NCBI GenBank assembly: GCA_027485075.1
Contig: JAIXRT010000131.1
Span: 1-5,479 of the forward strand
Reading direction: 5' to 3'
Source of the DNA: Cytophagaceae bacterium
Lineage (GTDB): Bacteria; Bacteroidota; Bacteroidia; Cytophagales; Spirosomataceae
DNA length: 5,479 nt
The translations under genes and the position numbers were made by a program. Numbering within the stretch: position 1 is the first letter of the stretch; each line of letters starts with the position of its first letter. The notes under the pieces are model-generated. The model saw only the letters and a list, made by a program, of their open reading frames with translations. It was not told the origin of the DNA and searched no databases. This document shows, one piece after another, positions 1 through 5,479 of this stretch.

Positions 1-105
1 AATGGGCATAAAATCAGCACCCGCGCCTTGTCCTGGATGATCGCAGGCCATGAAAAACATCATTATAACGTAATTCAAGCAAGATACTTGCCACATTTTT
101 CTTAA
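1..105 (+). CDS. DinB-superfamily protein, C-terminal end (partial)
   Basis: The reading frame is open from the left edge and ends with TAA at 103-105, giving the last 34 residues of a protein that starts outside the window. The visible part contains ISTRALSWMIAGHEKHHYN (residues 5-23 of the fragment) and ends QARYLPHFS. Small DinB/YfiT-like four-helix proteins commonly end with a helix of the form 'RAL-x-x-x-x-GHE-x-HH', whose histidine contributes to the metal site; GHEKHH matches this. These proteins are putative metal-dependent thiol transferases or hydrolases, and the substrate cannot be told from this fragment. The gene lies only 8 nt upstream of dapF on the same strand, so the two are probably co-transcribed. 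The family call rests on a short piece and should be taken at superfamily level only. Confidence 0.75.
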   Translation, partial: NGHKISTRALSWMIAGHEKHHYNVIQARYLPHFS

Positions 106-113
106 ATTAGGCC

Positions 114-881
114 ATGCAATTTTACAAATACCAAGGAACTGGAAATGACTTTATTATCATCGATGATCGAAGTCACACGTTTCAACTCGACACGGAAGCA
201 ATTGCAAACCTTTGTCACCGCCGTTTTGGCATAGGTGCTGACGGATTGATGTTATTGCAAAAGGCAGAAGGCTACGACTTCCGTATGGTTTATTTCAATG
301 CAGATGGTACCGAAGGAACCATGTGTGGAAATGGTGGCAGATGTTTAGTTCGATTCGCCGCAGACCTAGGGATCGTACAAGAAAAAGCTCATTTTATCGC
401 GGTGGATGGACCACATTTGGCACATATATCACCCGAAACTATATCCTTACAAATGCAAGATGTGGCGAATATCGCCCAGCATGACGACGATTATTTTACC
501 AATACCGGCTCACCACATGTAGTGCGTTACGTCCAACAAGTTCAATTCACGGACGTGAAAAATATCGGTGCCGCCATCCGTTATTCGGAGGCGTATCAAG
601 GTCAAAACGGAACCAATGTGAATTTTGCCGAAAAACTCGATCCTCAAACTCTTTTCGTTCGTACCTACGAGCGCGGTGTTGAGGATGAAACCTACTCCTG
701 CGGAACAGGAGTGACAGCAGCCGCTTTGGTATCCAATGCCACCAAAGGCATGCCCAGCCCGATTCAAATCAAGACTTTAGGCGGTGAATTAGCCATTCAA
801 TTCGAAGGAAACAGCACGGATGGTTACACGCAAATATTTTTAATTGGCCCAGCCAAACACGTTTTTACAGGAGAAATTTAG
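114..881 (+). CDS. dapF: Diaminopimelate epimerase
   Basis: DapF is a cytoplasmic, PLP-independent enzyme that interconverts LL- and meso-diaminopimelate in the DAP route to lysine and peptidoglycan. The protein has 255 residues, slightly shorter than the usual 260-280. The N-terminus carries the family signature KYQGTGNDF (5-13). The two catalytic cysteines that act as the acid/base pair are both visible: Cys71 in MCGNGGRC (70-77) and Cys196 in SCGTG (195-199). The substrate-binding segments YFNADG (60-65), GSPHVV (132-137), GTNVNF (166-171) and YERG (185-188) are also present, so the enzyme looks intact. The ATG at 114 begins directly at the conserved N-terminal strand and follows the upstream stop by 8 nt, with no strong Shine-Dalgarno. 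The next gene starts 3 nt after its stop, so an operon is likely. Confidence 0.97.
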   Translation: MQFYKYQGTGNDFIIIDDRSHTFQLDTEAIANLCHRRFGIGADGLMLLQKAEGYDFRMVYFNADGTEGTMCGNGGRCLVRFAADLGIVQEKAHFIAVDGPHLAHISPETISLQMQDVANIAQHDDDYFTNTGSPHVVRYVQQVQFTDVKNIGAAIRYSEAYQGQNGTNVNFAEKLDPQTLFVRTYERGVEDETYSCGTGVTAAALVSNATKGMPSPIQIKTLGGELAIQFEGNSTDGYTQIFLIGPAKHVFTGEI

Positions 882-884
882 CAT

Positions 885-2621
885 ATGACTTTTGACTCAA
901 CAACCCAAACAAACATCGATCAATGGTTGAACGGCCCTTACGATGCCGAAACCAAAACACAAATTCAAGCCATGATCGCGGCCGGCGAACAAACCGCATT
1001 AACGGATTCCTTCTATAAATCACTGGAATTTGGTACAGGCGGAATGCGCGGAGAGATGGGTGTGGGTAGTAATCGCATGAACCAATATACCGTGGGTGCA
1101 GCAACCCAGGGGTTTGCCAATTACCTCAACAAATGCCTACCAGGCCAAAAAATCAAAGTCGCTATCGCCCATGATTCACGAAATAATTCTCCGGAATTTA
1201 CGCGTATCGCGGCAAATATCTTCACGGCAAACGGGATTGAAGTTTACCTTTTCCCAGCCTTACGCCCTACTCCACAATTATCCTTTACGGTACGCGAGTT
1301 GGGCTGCCAAGCTGGTCTAGTGATTACCGCATCCCATAACCCAAAGGAATACAATGGCTACAAAGCGTATTGGGCAGACGGATCACAAGTTGTTGCCCCA
1401 CACGATAAAAACATCGTGGCAGAAGTAAACGCCATTTCATCGGTGGCTGATATTAAATTTGAAGGCAATGATGCCTTATTACATATTTTAGACGAGTCAA
1501 TCGATACGGCCTATTTGAAAACCATCCAGGCCAATTGCCGCAAGCCTGACGTCATTCAGCGCCAAAAAGACTTAAAAATCGTCTTCTCTCCTATTCATGG
1601 GACAGGAATCACTTTAGTCCCCAAAGCCTTGGAATTACTTGGTTTTGAGGCAGTTACTGTCGTCGAAGAGCAAGCCATACCAAATGGAAATTTCCCAACG
1701 GTCGTGTATCCGAATCCAGAGGAAAAAGAAGCAATGACATTGGCCTTAAACAAAGCCAAGGCAATTGATGCGGATTTAGTGATTGCGACAGATCCAGATG
1801 CGGATCGCGTGGGTGCTGCGGTTAAGAACCAATATGGCGAGTGGGTACTCCTAAACGGAAACCAAATGGCCAGCTTGATTCTGTATTACTTACTTAAAGT
1901 AACGGATTTGAAGGGCAATGAATTTGTGGCCAAAACGATTGTAACCACTGATTTGATCGATAAAATGTGTGCGTCCAAAGGGGTGAATTGCTACAATACC
2001 TTGACCGGTTTTAAATACATTGCGCAGGTTATTCGTGAGTTGGAAGGTAAAGAAAAGTTCATCGGCGGCGGTGAAGAGTCTTACGGCTACCTGATCGGCG
2101 ATGCGGTGCGTGACAAAGACGCGGTGGCCTCTTGTGCCATGATTGCCGAGTTAACGGCTTATGCCAAAGATCAGGGCAAATCCCTTTTTGACTTCTTAGC
2201 CGAAATGTACAAGGAGAATAATTTCTATTACGAGGGTCTTATATCCCTAACCAAAAAGGGTAAAGCCGGCGCGGAAGAAATCAAGCAAATGATGATCAAT
2301 TTGCGTTCAAATGTCCCTGCATCTGTGGCGGGTTCTAAACCGGTAACAGTTTTAGACTACGAAGGACTTGTTTCCACGGACCTGTTAACAGGCGTCCAAA
2401 CACAAATTGTAGTTGGCCGCGGCATCGAAGCCTCCAATGTGATCCAACTTATACTCGCCGACGGATCTAAAGTCTCCGCACGTCCTTCCGGCACGGAACC
2501 GAAGATCAAGTTCTATGTGTCGGTAAATAAGCCTTTAGCGTCTGCAGCTGATTTTGATCAGACTTTCGCTGACTTGCAAGAGAAGGTTGGGGTTATTCAG
2601 AAGGATTTAGGATTGGTGTAA
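885..2621 (+). CDS. Phosphoglucomutase/phosphomannomutase (alpha-D-phosphohexomutase)
   Basis: This cytoplasmic enzyme interconverts hexose 1- and 6-phosphates through a phosphoserine and links glycolysis to sugar-nucleotide and polysaccharide synthesis. At 578 residues it belongs to the long PGM2/PgcA-like branch, supported by the N-terminal FGTGGMRGEMGVG (49-61). All four active-site elements are visible in order: the phosphoserine loop TASHNP (148-153, Ser150), the Mg2+ loop DPDADR (303-308), the sugar-binding loop GGGEESYGYL (394-403), and the phosphate-binding loop RPSGTEPK (533-540) in the C-terminal domain. Domain boundaries look complete. The start at 885 is 3 nt after the dapF stop. 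An AGGAGAAA stretch at 869-876, inside the end of dapF, could act as a ribosome site. A hairpin of repeat copy 1 begins 2 nt after the stop. Whether glucose, mannose or another phosphosugar is preferred cannot be read from the sequence. Confidence 0.95.
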   Translation: MTFDSTTQTNIDQWLNGPYDAETKTQIQAMIAAGEQTALTDSFYKSLEFGTGGMRGEMGVGSNRMNQYTVGAATQGFANYLNKCLPGQKIKVAIAHDSRNNSPEFTRIAANIFTANGIEVYLFPALRPTPQLSFTVRELGCQAGLVITASHNPKEYNGYKAYWADGSQVVAPHDKNIVAEVNAISSVADIKFEGNDALLHILDESIDTAYLKTIQANCRKPDVIQRQKDLKIVFSPIHGTGITLVPKALELLGFEAVTVVEEQAIPNGNFPTVVYPNPEEKEAMTLALNKAKAIDADLVIATDPDADRVGAAVKNQYGEWVLLNGNQMASLILYYLLKVTDLKGNEFVAKTIVTTDLIDKMCASKGVNCYNTLTGFKYIAQVIRELEGKEKFIGGGEESYGYLIGDAVRDKDAVASCAMIAELTAYAKDQGKSLFDFLAEMYKENNFYYEGLISLTKKGKAGAEEIKQMMINLRSNVPASVAGSKPVTVLDYEGLVSTDLLTGVQTQIVVGRGIEASNVIQLILADGSKVSARPSGTEPKIKFYVSVNKPLASAADFDQTFADLQEKVGVIQKDLGLV

Positions 2622-2623
2622 CT

Positions 2624-2652
2624 CTTTGGCAAACCTTTTAGGATTGCCAAAG
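2624..2652 (+). terminator. Possible terminator hairpin after the phosphohexomutase gene
   Basis: Hairpin A of repeat copy 1 has a perfect 9-bp outer stem, an A/A mismatch, a 3-bp inner stem and a TTT loop. It begins 2 nt after the TAA at 2619-2621, where a terminator would be expected. It is followed by only TTT and then GAG, so it lacks the long U tract of a standard intrinsic terminator. It may slow or end transcription, or protect the mRNA 3' end, but this is inferred from placement and structure only. Confidence 0.4.
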
Positions 2653-2767
2653 TTTGAGATGCGCAGCATCGATTCCGTTGGTTACATATATTCCACGAAA
2701 TGATTTTTGGAAGTAATCGGCGCGAAAAGCGCCTCAACCTTTGACAAAGCATTAAGCTTTGCCAAAG
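2624..2767 (+). repeat. Two-armed palindromic REP/BIME-like repeat, copy 1
   Basis: This 144-nt element fills most of the gap after the phosphohexomutase gene. The left arm has hairpin A, CTTTGGCAA (2624-2632) with TTGCCAAAG (2644-2652), and an inner CCT/AGG pair around TTT. TTTGA (2653-2657), mini-hairpin B GATGC-GCA-GCATC (2658-2670) and GATT (2671-2674) follow. The right arm is the same design inverted: AATC (2715-2718), mini-hairpin C GGCGC-GAAAA-GCGCC (2719-2733), TCAAC, and hairpin D, arms 2739-2750 and 2756-2767, 12 bp with one A/C mismatch at 2744. Against copy 2, 2624-2675 match at 51 of 52 positions and 2710-2767 at 54 of 58. The 34-nt core (2676-2709) is unrelated. No target duplication and no protein gene is seen in it. 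REP/BIME-like is a description of architecture; family membership is unproven. Confidence 0.9.
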
Positions 2768-2847
2768 GTCTCCCACACCACCAAACATCTCACAAGCATA
2801 CAACCTATTCATTTTATTAATAAATTCAGCCAACTAAACCGATTGCT
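2768..2847 (+). promoter_or_regulatory. G-poor leader with AT-rich palindrome, presumed promoter region of the dioxygenase operon
   Basis: This 80-nt stretch lies between repeat copy 1 and the dioxygenase start codon. The plus strand from 2770 to 2840 contains almost no G and is rich in A and C. A perfect 12-bp palindrome, TTTATTAATAAA (2813-2824), ends 23 nt before the ATG. A promoter is expected here if the repeat ends the upstream transcript, but no clear Bacteroidota TAnnTTTG box with an upstream TTG was found. The palindrome may be an AT-rich promoter segment or an operator. No Shine-Dalgarno sequence precedes the start codon. Confidence 0.3.
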
Positions 2848-3663
2848 ATGTTGACTGAATCACAGGTACTTGCCTACAAGCAGGATGGATTTATCCAGGT
2901 CTCCAACTTTTTTTCAAAAGAAGAAATTCAACTTTTATATCAGGTCGCGACAGATGAGTCTGTCGTGGAACACGCATTTGACCTCAATGATCAATCCGGG
3001 AAAAAGACCAAATTAACGCTTTGGTTTACCGCTGGAGACGATTCATTTGGTTTGATGTCGCGATGTAAACGCATGGTGACCTCCGTACAGCAAATTTTAG
3101 GGAAAGGAGAAGTTTGTCATTTCCATTCCAAAGTCATGCAAAAAGAACCCCGCGTAGGCGGTGCCTGGGAATGGCATCAAGATTATGGCTATTGGTACAA
3201 AAATGGATTCCTATATCCCGAAGCTATGGTGTCTGTTATGATTGCACTGACGGATGCCAATGTTGCCAACGGTTGCCTACAAGTTTTGAAAGGCACCCAT
3301 CACATGCAACGCATTGAACACCATTTTGCGGGGGAACAACAAGGCGCCGACCAAGCTTTCGTAGACGAGGCTGCCAAAGTTTCTGAACTCGTATATTGTG
3401 AATTAAAAGCGGGAGACGTCCTATTTTTTCATCCCAATTTACTTCACCGATCGGAGGCTAACCTGTCCGACACGGCCCGTTGGTCCGTGATCTCAGCCTA
3501 CAACTTAGCATCCAATAAACCCTTTCGGGAAAAGAATCTCTCCTGCATCACGCCTATTCAAATGGTACCGGATGAGGCGATATTGGCGAGTGGGAAAAAG
3601 GCTGTATTAGGGGCTGATTTCCTAGTTAAAGAAGACGAAATAACATTAAATATTGATAAATAA
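2848..3663 (+). CDS. Phytanoyl-CoA dioxygenase (PhyH) family protein
   Basis: The product is a predicted cytoplasmic non-haem Fe(II)/2-oxoglutarate-dependent oxygenase of 271 residues, a usual length for bacterial PhyH proteins. The N-terminal YKQDGFIQVSNFFSKEEI (10-27) is the typical opening helix-strand of the family. The iron ligands are visible as the HxD motif His110-Gln-Asp112 in WEWHQDYGYW (108-117) and a distal His200 in HPNLLHRSEAN (195-205). Arg211 in ARWSV is the expected 2-oxoglutarate carboxylate ligand. The segment ALTDANVANGCLQVLKGTH (133-151) matches the core fold between them. All catalytic residues are present, so it should be active. The substrate is unknown; family members hydroxylate many small molecules, and the name does not imply phytanoyl-CoA. 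The stop overlaps the next start by one base (TAATG), which suggests translational coupling with the Gfo/Idh/MocA oxidoreductase and a shared pathway. Confidence 0.92.
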   Translation: MLTESQVLAYKQDGFIQVSNFFSKEEIQLLYQVATDESVVEHAFDLNDQSGKKTKLTLWFTAGDDSFGLMSRCKRMVTSVQQILGKGEVCHFHSKVMQKEPRVGGAWEWHQDYGYWYKNGFLYPEAMVSVMIALTDANVANGCLQVLKGTHHMQRIEHHFAGEQQGADQAFVDEAAKVSELVYCELKAGDVLFFHPNLLHRSEANLSDTARWSVISAYNLASNKPFREKNLSCITPIQMVPDEAILASGKKAVLGADFLVKEDEITLNIDK

Positions 3664-4862
3664 TGGCAAAGATATGTATTCTCGGTGGTGGGTTTATTGG
3701 CAGATTTTATGCCGAATCCCTTTGCGGCCGACGCAGTAAAGATACCCTTACCGTGGTTTATTCACGAAAAGAAGCGACGGCAACCCGTTTTGCTAAGGAC
3801 TATAATGTCCCGCATTACTGCACCGAAATGGAGGATGCCATCGCGCATGCTGAATCCGAATTCGTGGTCATTGCTTTACCAAATTACTTACACGAAGAGG
3901 CCGTCATGCTTTGCGTGAAACATAAAAAGGCGGTATTGTGTACGAAACCATTGGGGCGCACCGCGGAGGAAGCCCTTCGAATGACTTTAGCATGTGAGGA
4001 AGCAGGTGTTTTTGCGGGATATTTGGAAGACTTATGCTATACCCCCAAGTTTTTAAAATCAGTGAAAAGCGTCGAAGAAGGAGCGATCGGGCGAATTCTT
4101 TGGGCCAAATCACGAGAGACACATCCGGGCCCACATGCCGAATGGTTTTGGGACATTGAAAAAGCAGGTGGCGGGGCCGTGCTCGATTTAGGATGCCATT
4201 GCATTGAAATTTCACGGAATTTTATTGGCAAAGATGTACTTCCTGTCGAAGTCATGTGTTGGGCCGACACCCAAGTAAAACCCATCGATGCCGAGGATCA
4301 CGCAATTGGTTTAGTCAAATATGAGAATGGAGCTATTGGCCAATTTGAAGTATCCTGGACATTCCGCGGCGGCATGGATTTACGTGATGAAGTAATGGGA
4401 ACCGAAGGAACGATTTGGGTAAATTCCTTTTTACGCACGGGTTTTGAGATGTTTACCAGTGGAAATTCAACCAATTACGTGGCTGAAAAGGCTGAAACAA
4501 ATGTGGGTTGGCAATTCCCCGTGGGCGATGAAGCGCATGAATTAGGCTACCCGACCATGTTCAATGACATGTTTGATGCCTATGAAAATGGCACCCAACC
4601 GCGTGAAACATTTTATGATGGATATGTCGTGAATGCGATTATTGACGCAGCCTATAAGTCGGCAAAAACAAAACTTTGGGAACCTGTCCAACTACCTGAA
4701 TGGCGCGGAAAAAGAGGACTCTCTAAGCCTTCTGTTTATCAGGCTTACGATGATAAACACTGGCTCATCAAAGAAGAAATTCTTCCTAATGGGGATAAAA
4801 AAATCATCTTGAAGGATAAGGTAAGTGGTGCGATTTCGGAGATTAATAAGCTTGCGAAGTAG
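3663..4862 (+). CDS. Gfo/Idh/MocA-family NAD(P)-dependent oxidoreductase
   Basis: The product is a 399-residue predicted cytoplasmic dehydrogenase of the glucose-fructose oxidoreductase/inositol dehydrogenase family, which usually oxidises or reduces sugars, inositols or their derivatives. The N-terminal Rossmann fold opens with ICILGGGFIG (4-13). The strand VVIALPNYLHEEAV (68-81) and the TKPLG motif with Lys95 follow; this corresponds to the family's EKP, with Thr in place of Glu. The C-terminal catalytic domain contains GGGAVLDLGCHCIE (169-182), where Asp175 and His179 match the usual catalytic Asp and His, and later YENGAIGQFEVSW (220-232). The start codon overlaps the dioxygenase stop as TAATG at 3661-3665, so the two are almost certainly one operon. 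The substrate is unknown; a dioxygenase-dehydrogenase pair would fit stepwise oxidation of a hydroxylated or methylated small molecule. Repeat copy 2 begins 9 nt after the stop. Confidence 0.93.
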   Translation: MAKICILGGGFIGRFYAESLCGRRSKDTLTVVYSRKEATATRFAKDYNVPHYCTEMEDAIAHAESEFVVIALPNYLHEEAVMLCVKHKKAVLCTKPLGRTAEEALRMTLACEEAGVFAGYLEDLCYTPKFLKSVKSVEEGAIGRILWAKSRETHPGPHAEWFWDIEKAGGGAVLDLGCHCIEISRNFIGKDVLPVEVMCWADTQVKPIDAEDHAIGLVKYENGAIGQFEVSWTFRGGMDLRDEVMGTEGTIWVNSFLRTGFEMFTSGNSTNYVAEKAETNVGWQFPVGDEAHELGYPTMFNDMFDAYENGTQPRETFYDGYVVNAIIDAAYKSAKTKLWEPVQLPEWRGKRGLSKPSVYQAYDDKHWLIKEEILPNGDKKIILKDKVSGAISEINKLAK

Positions 4863-4871
4863 ACTGTTTTT

Positions 4872-4900
4872 CTTTGGCAAACCTTTTAGGATTGCCAAAG
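4872..4900 (+). terminator. Possible terminator hairpin after the oxidoreductase gene
   Basis: Hairpin A of repeat copy 2 starts 9 nt after the oxidoreductase stop and is identical to the one behind the phosphohexomutase gene. The stem is strong, but only TTT follows before GAG, so standard intrinsic termination is doubtful. A five-T run (4867-4871) precedes the hairpin and would not help plus-strand termination. Confidence 0.35.
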
Positions 4901-4969
4901 TTTGAGATGCGAAGCATCGATTCTCAGGAAAAAAATTAACGAAGTAATCGGCGCGAAAAGCGCCTCAAA

Positions 4970-4998
4970 CTTTGGCAAAGCTTGAAGCTTTGCCAAAG
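4970..4998 (-). terminator. Possible terminator hairpin after prfC
   Basis: On the minus strand, hairpin D of repeat copy 2 begins 3 nt after the prfC stop. It has a perfect 12-bp stem, extendable by one T/A pair to leave a TGA/TCA triloop. The stem is followed by TTTGAG, so the U tract is short. Together with hairpin A on the other strand, it makes the repeat a plausible bidirectional 3'-end structure for the convergent genes. Confidence 0.4.
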
Positions 4999-5001
4999 AG
5001 A

Positions 5002-5479
5002 CTAGGCCAACTTAAACTCACTCGTGAAGTGGAATTCAATCTCCGGATTATTTGTTTGATTCATGCGAAGAATCCAGTCGGATTCCGCTAAAAACACATA
5101 ATTACCGTCTTTGTCTTGGGCGATGTTTTGACCTTTTAGACGCACAAATTCTTGAAGTTTTTTAGGGTCTTCGGAGGTAATCCAACAAGCCTTTGTCACC
5201 GCCATCCCATCGAAGCGACATTTGGCACCGTACTCATGCTCCAAACGGTACTGAATTACTTCATACTGAAGATCTCCCACCGTTCCCACAATCTTGCGAT
5301 TTCCTAGTTGGGGTTGGGTGAATAATTGGGCAACACCTTCGTCGGTCAACTGGTCAATACCCTTTTCTAATTGCTTGGATTTCATTGGATCCAAATTGAT
5401 GAGCTCCTTGAAAATCTCCGGCGAGAAGCTCGGAATTCCTTGGTAATTCATCACTTCACCTTCCGTCAGCGTATCGCCA
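5002..5479 (-). CDS. prfC: Peptide chain release factor 3, C-terminal part (partial)
   Basis: RF3 is the cytoplasmic translational GTPase that removes RF1 and RF2 from the ribosome after peptide release. The minus-strand frame stays open through the right edge and reads [20 protein letters not shown] at the start of the visible part, so the ATG/GTG codons near 5454 are internal and the true start lies beyond the window. The 158 residues seen are about the last 30% of a roughly 530-residue protein. Family landmarks are [13 protein letters not shown], then [20 protein letters not shown], then [21 protein letters not shown], in the order seen in E. coli RF3 domain III (from memory of that protein). 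The GTPase domain is outside the window. The gene converges on the oxidoreductase gene, and a repeat hairpin lies 3 nt after its TAG stop. Confidence 0.95.
   Translation of the reverse strand, partial: GDTLTEGEVMNYQGIPSFSPEIFKELINLDPMKSKQLEKGIDQLTDEGVAQLFTQPQLGNRKIVGTVGDLQYEVIQYRLEHEYGAKCRFDGMAVTKACWITSEDPKKLQEFVRLKGQNIAQDKDGNYVFLAESDWILRMNQTNNPEIEFHFTSEFKLA

Larger units (their letters stand above)
4872..4998 (+). repeat. Two-armed palindromic REP/BIME-like repeat, copy 2
   Basis: This 127-nt element lies between two convergent genes and is in the same orientation as copy 1. Hairpin A is at 4872-4900, and mini-hairpin B, GATGC-GAA-GCATC, at 4906-4918. A 17-nt core (4924-4940) with seven A's follows. 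Mini-hairpin C, GGCGC-GAAAA-GCGCC, is at 4950-4964. Hairpin D is a perfect 12-bp stem (4970-4981 with 4987-4998) around TTGAA. The outer ends form an 11-bp inverted repeat, TCTTTGGCAAA (4871-4881) and TTTGCCAAAGA (4989-4999). Read from either end, the order is the same: a 29-nt hairpin, TTTGA, a 5-bp mini-hairpin, GATT. Only the core and a few scattered bases differ from copy 1. No flanking target duplication is evident. Confidence 0.9.

Noticed and set aside
510..767. Minus-strand open frame inside dapF
   Set aside because: It is antisense to a clearly intact dapF and shows no recognisable protein motif.
2624..2767. Classical transposon or MITE with target-site duplication
   Set aside because: Terminal inverted repeats are present (10-11 bp), but I see no matching direct repeats just outside either copy, so a DDE-type insertion is not supported.
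2597..2833. Minus-strand open frame of 78 codons across repeat copy 1
   Set aside because: It runs through the hairpins of the repeat and the end of the phosphohexomutase gene. A similar peptide (AILKGLP) appears from repeat copy 2 only because the DNA is repeated. No domain is recognisable.
3904..4285. Two overlapping minus-strand open frames inside the oxidoreductase gene
   Set aside because: Both are antisense to the conserved catalytic domain, and neither resembles a known protein.
4692..4898. Minus-strand open frame starting in repeat copy 2
   Set aside because: It begins in the repeat hairpin and continues antisense to the oxidoreductase gene. It is a shadow frame without family features.
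4929..4935. T7 run on the minus strand as the U tract of a prfC terminator
   Set aside because: It lies about 14 nt or more beyond the nearest hairpin stem (mini-hairpin C), too far for a standard intrinsic terminator.
2624..4998. CRISPR array
   Set aside because: There are only two copies, about 2.2 kb apart, with genes between them. There is no regular repeat-spacer unit and no cas gene.
5452..5454. Start codon for a short 150-residue protein at the right end
   Set aside because: The frame continues upstream with RF3-like sequence (GDTLTEGEV), so this codon is internal to prfC.

Overview
The window looks like ordinary chromosomal DNA of a member of the Bacteroidota, probably an aquatic Cytophagales-type bacterium. 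This is an inference from the style of the proteins (the dapF ending, the long phosphohexomutase, paired PhyH and Gfo/Idh/MocA genes), the mid-range base composition judged by eye, and mostly weak Shine-Dalgarno sequences. No taxonomic search was possible.

Layout: (1) Positions 1-2621 are a tight plus-strand gene run: the last 34 codons of a DinB-superfamily protein, an 8-nt gap, dapF (diaminopimelate epimerase, lysine and peptidoglycan precursor synthesis), a 3-nt gap, and a 578-aa phosphoglucomutase/phosphomannomutase. (2) Positions 2622-2847 are intergenic and mostly filled by a structured repeat element (copy 1, 2624-2767), followed by a very G-poor leader. (3) Positions 2848-4862 are a two-gene operon joined by a TAATG stop/start overlap: a PhyH-family Fe(II)/2-oxoglutarate dioxygenase and a Gfo/Idh/MocA-family NAD(P)-dependent oxidoreductase. 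Together they suggest oxidation of one small, perhaps sugar-like, substrate. (4) Positions 4863-5001 are the gap between convergent genes and hold copy 2 of the same repeat (4872-4998). (5) From 5002 to the right edge, on the minus strand, lies the C-terminal third of peptide chain release factor 3 (prfC).

The most notable feature is the repeat pair. Each copy is an inverted, two-armed element. Each arm has a long hairpin bounded by CTTTGGCAA/TTGCCAAAG-type ends, then a TTTGA-like link, a 5-bp GC-rich mini-hairpin and GATT. The arms face each other around a core that differs completely between copies. In copy 2 one mini-hairpin contains GCGAAGC, a heptamer known for unusually stable single-stranded DNA hairpins. 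The architecture resembles REP/BIME elements. The two copies are in direct orientation and bracket the dioxygenase-oxidoreductase operon, and they sit 2-9 nt from the flanking stop codons. The proteins themselves belong to known families; no new protein system is evident.
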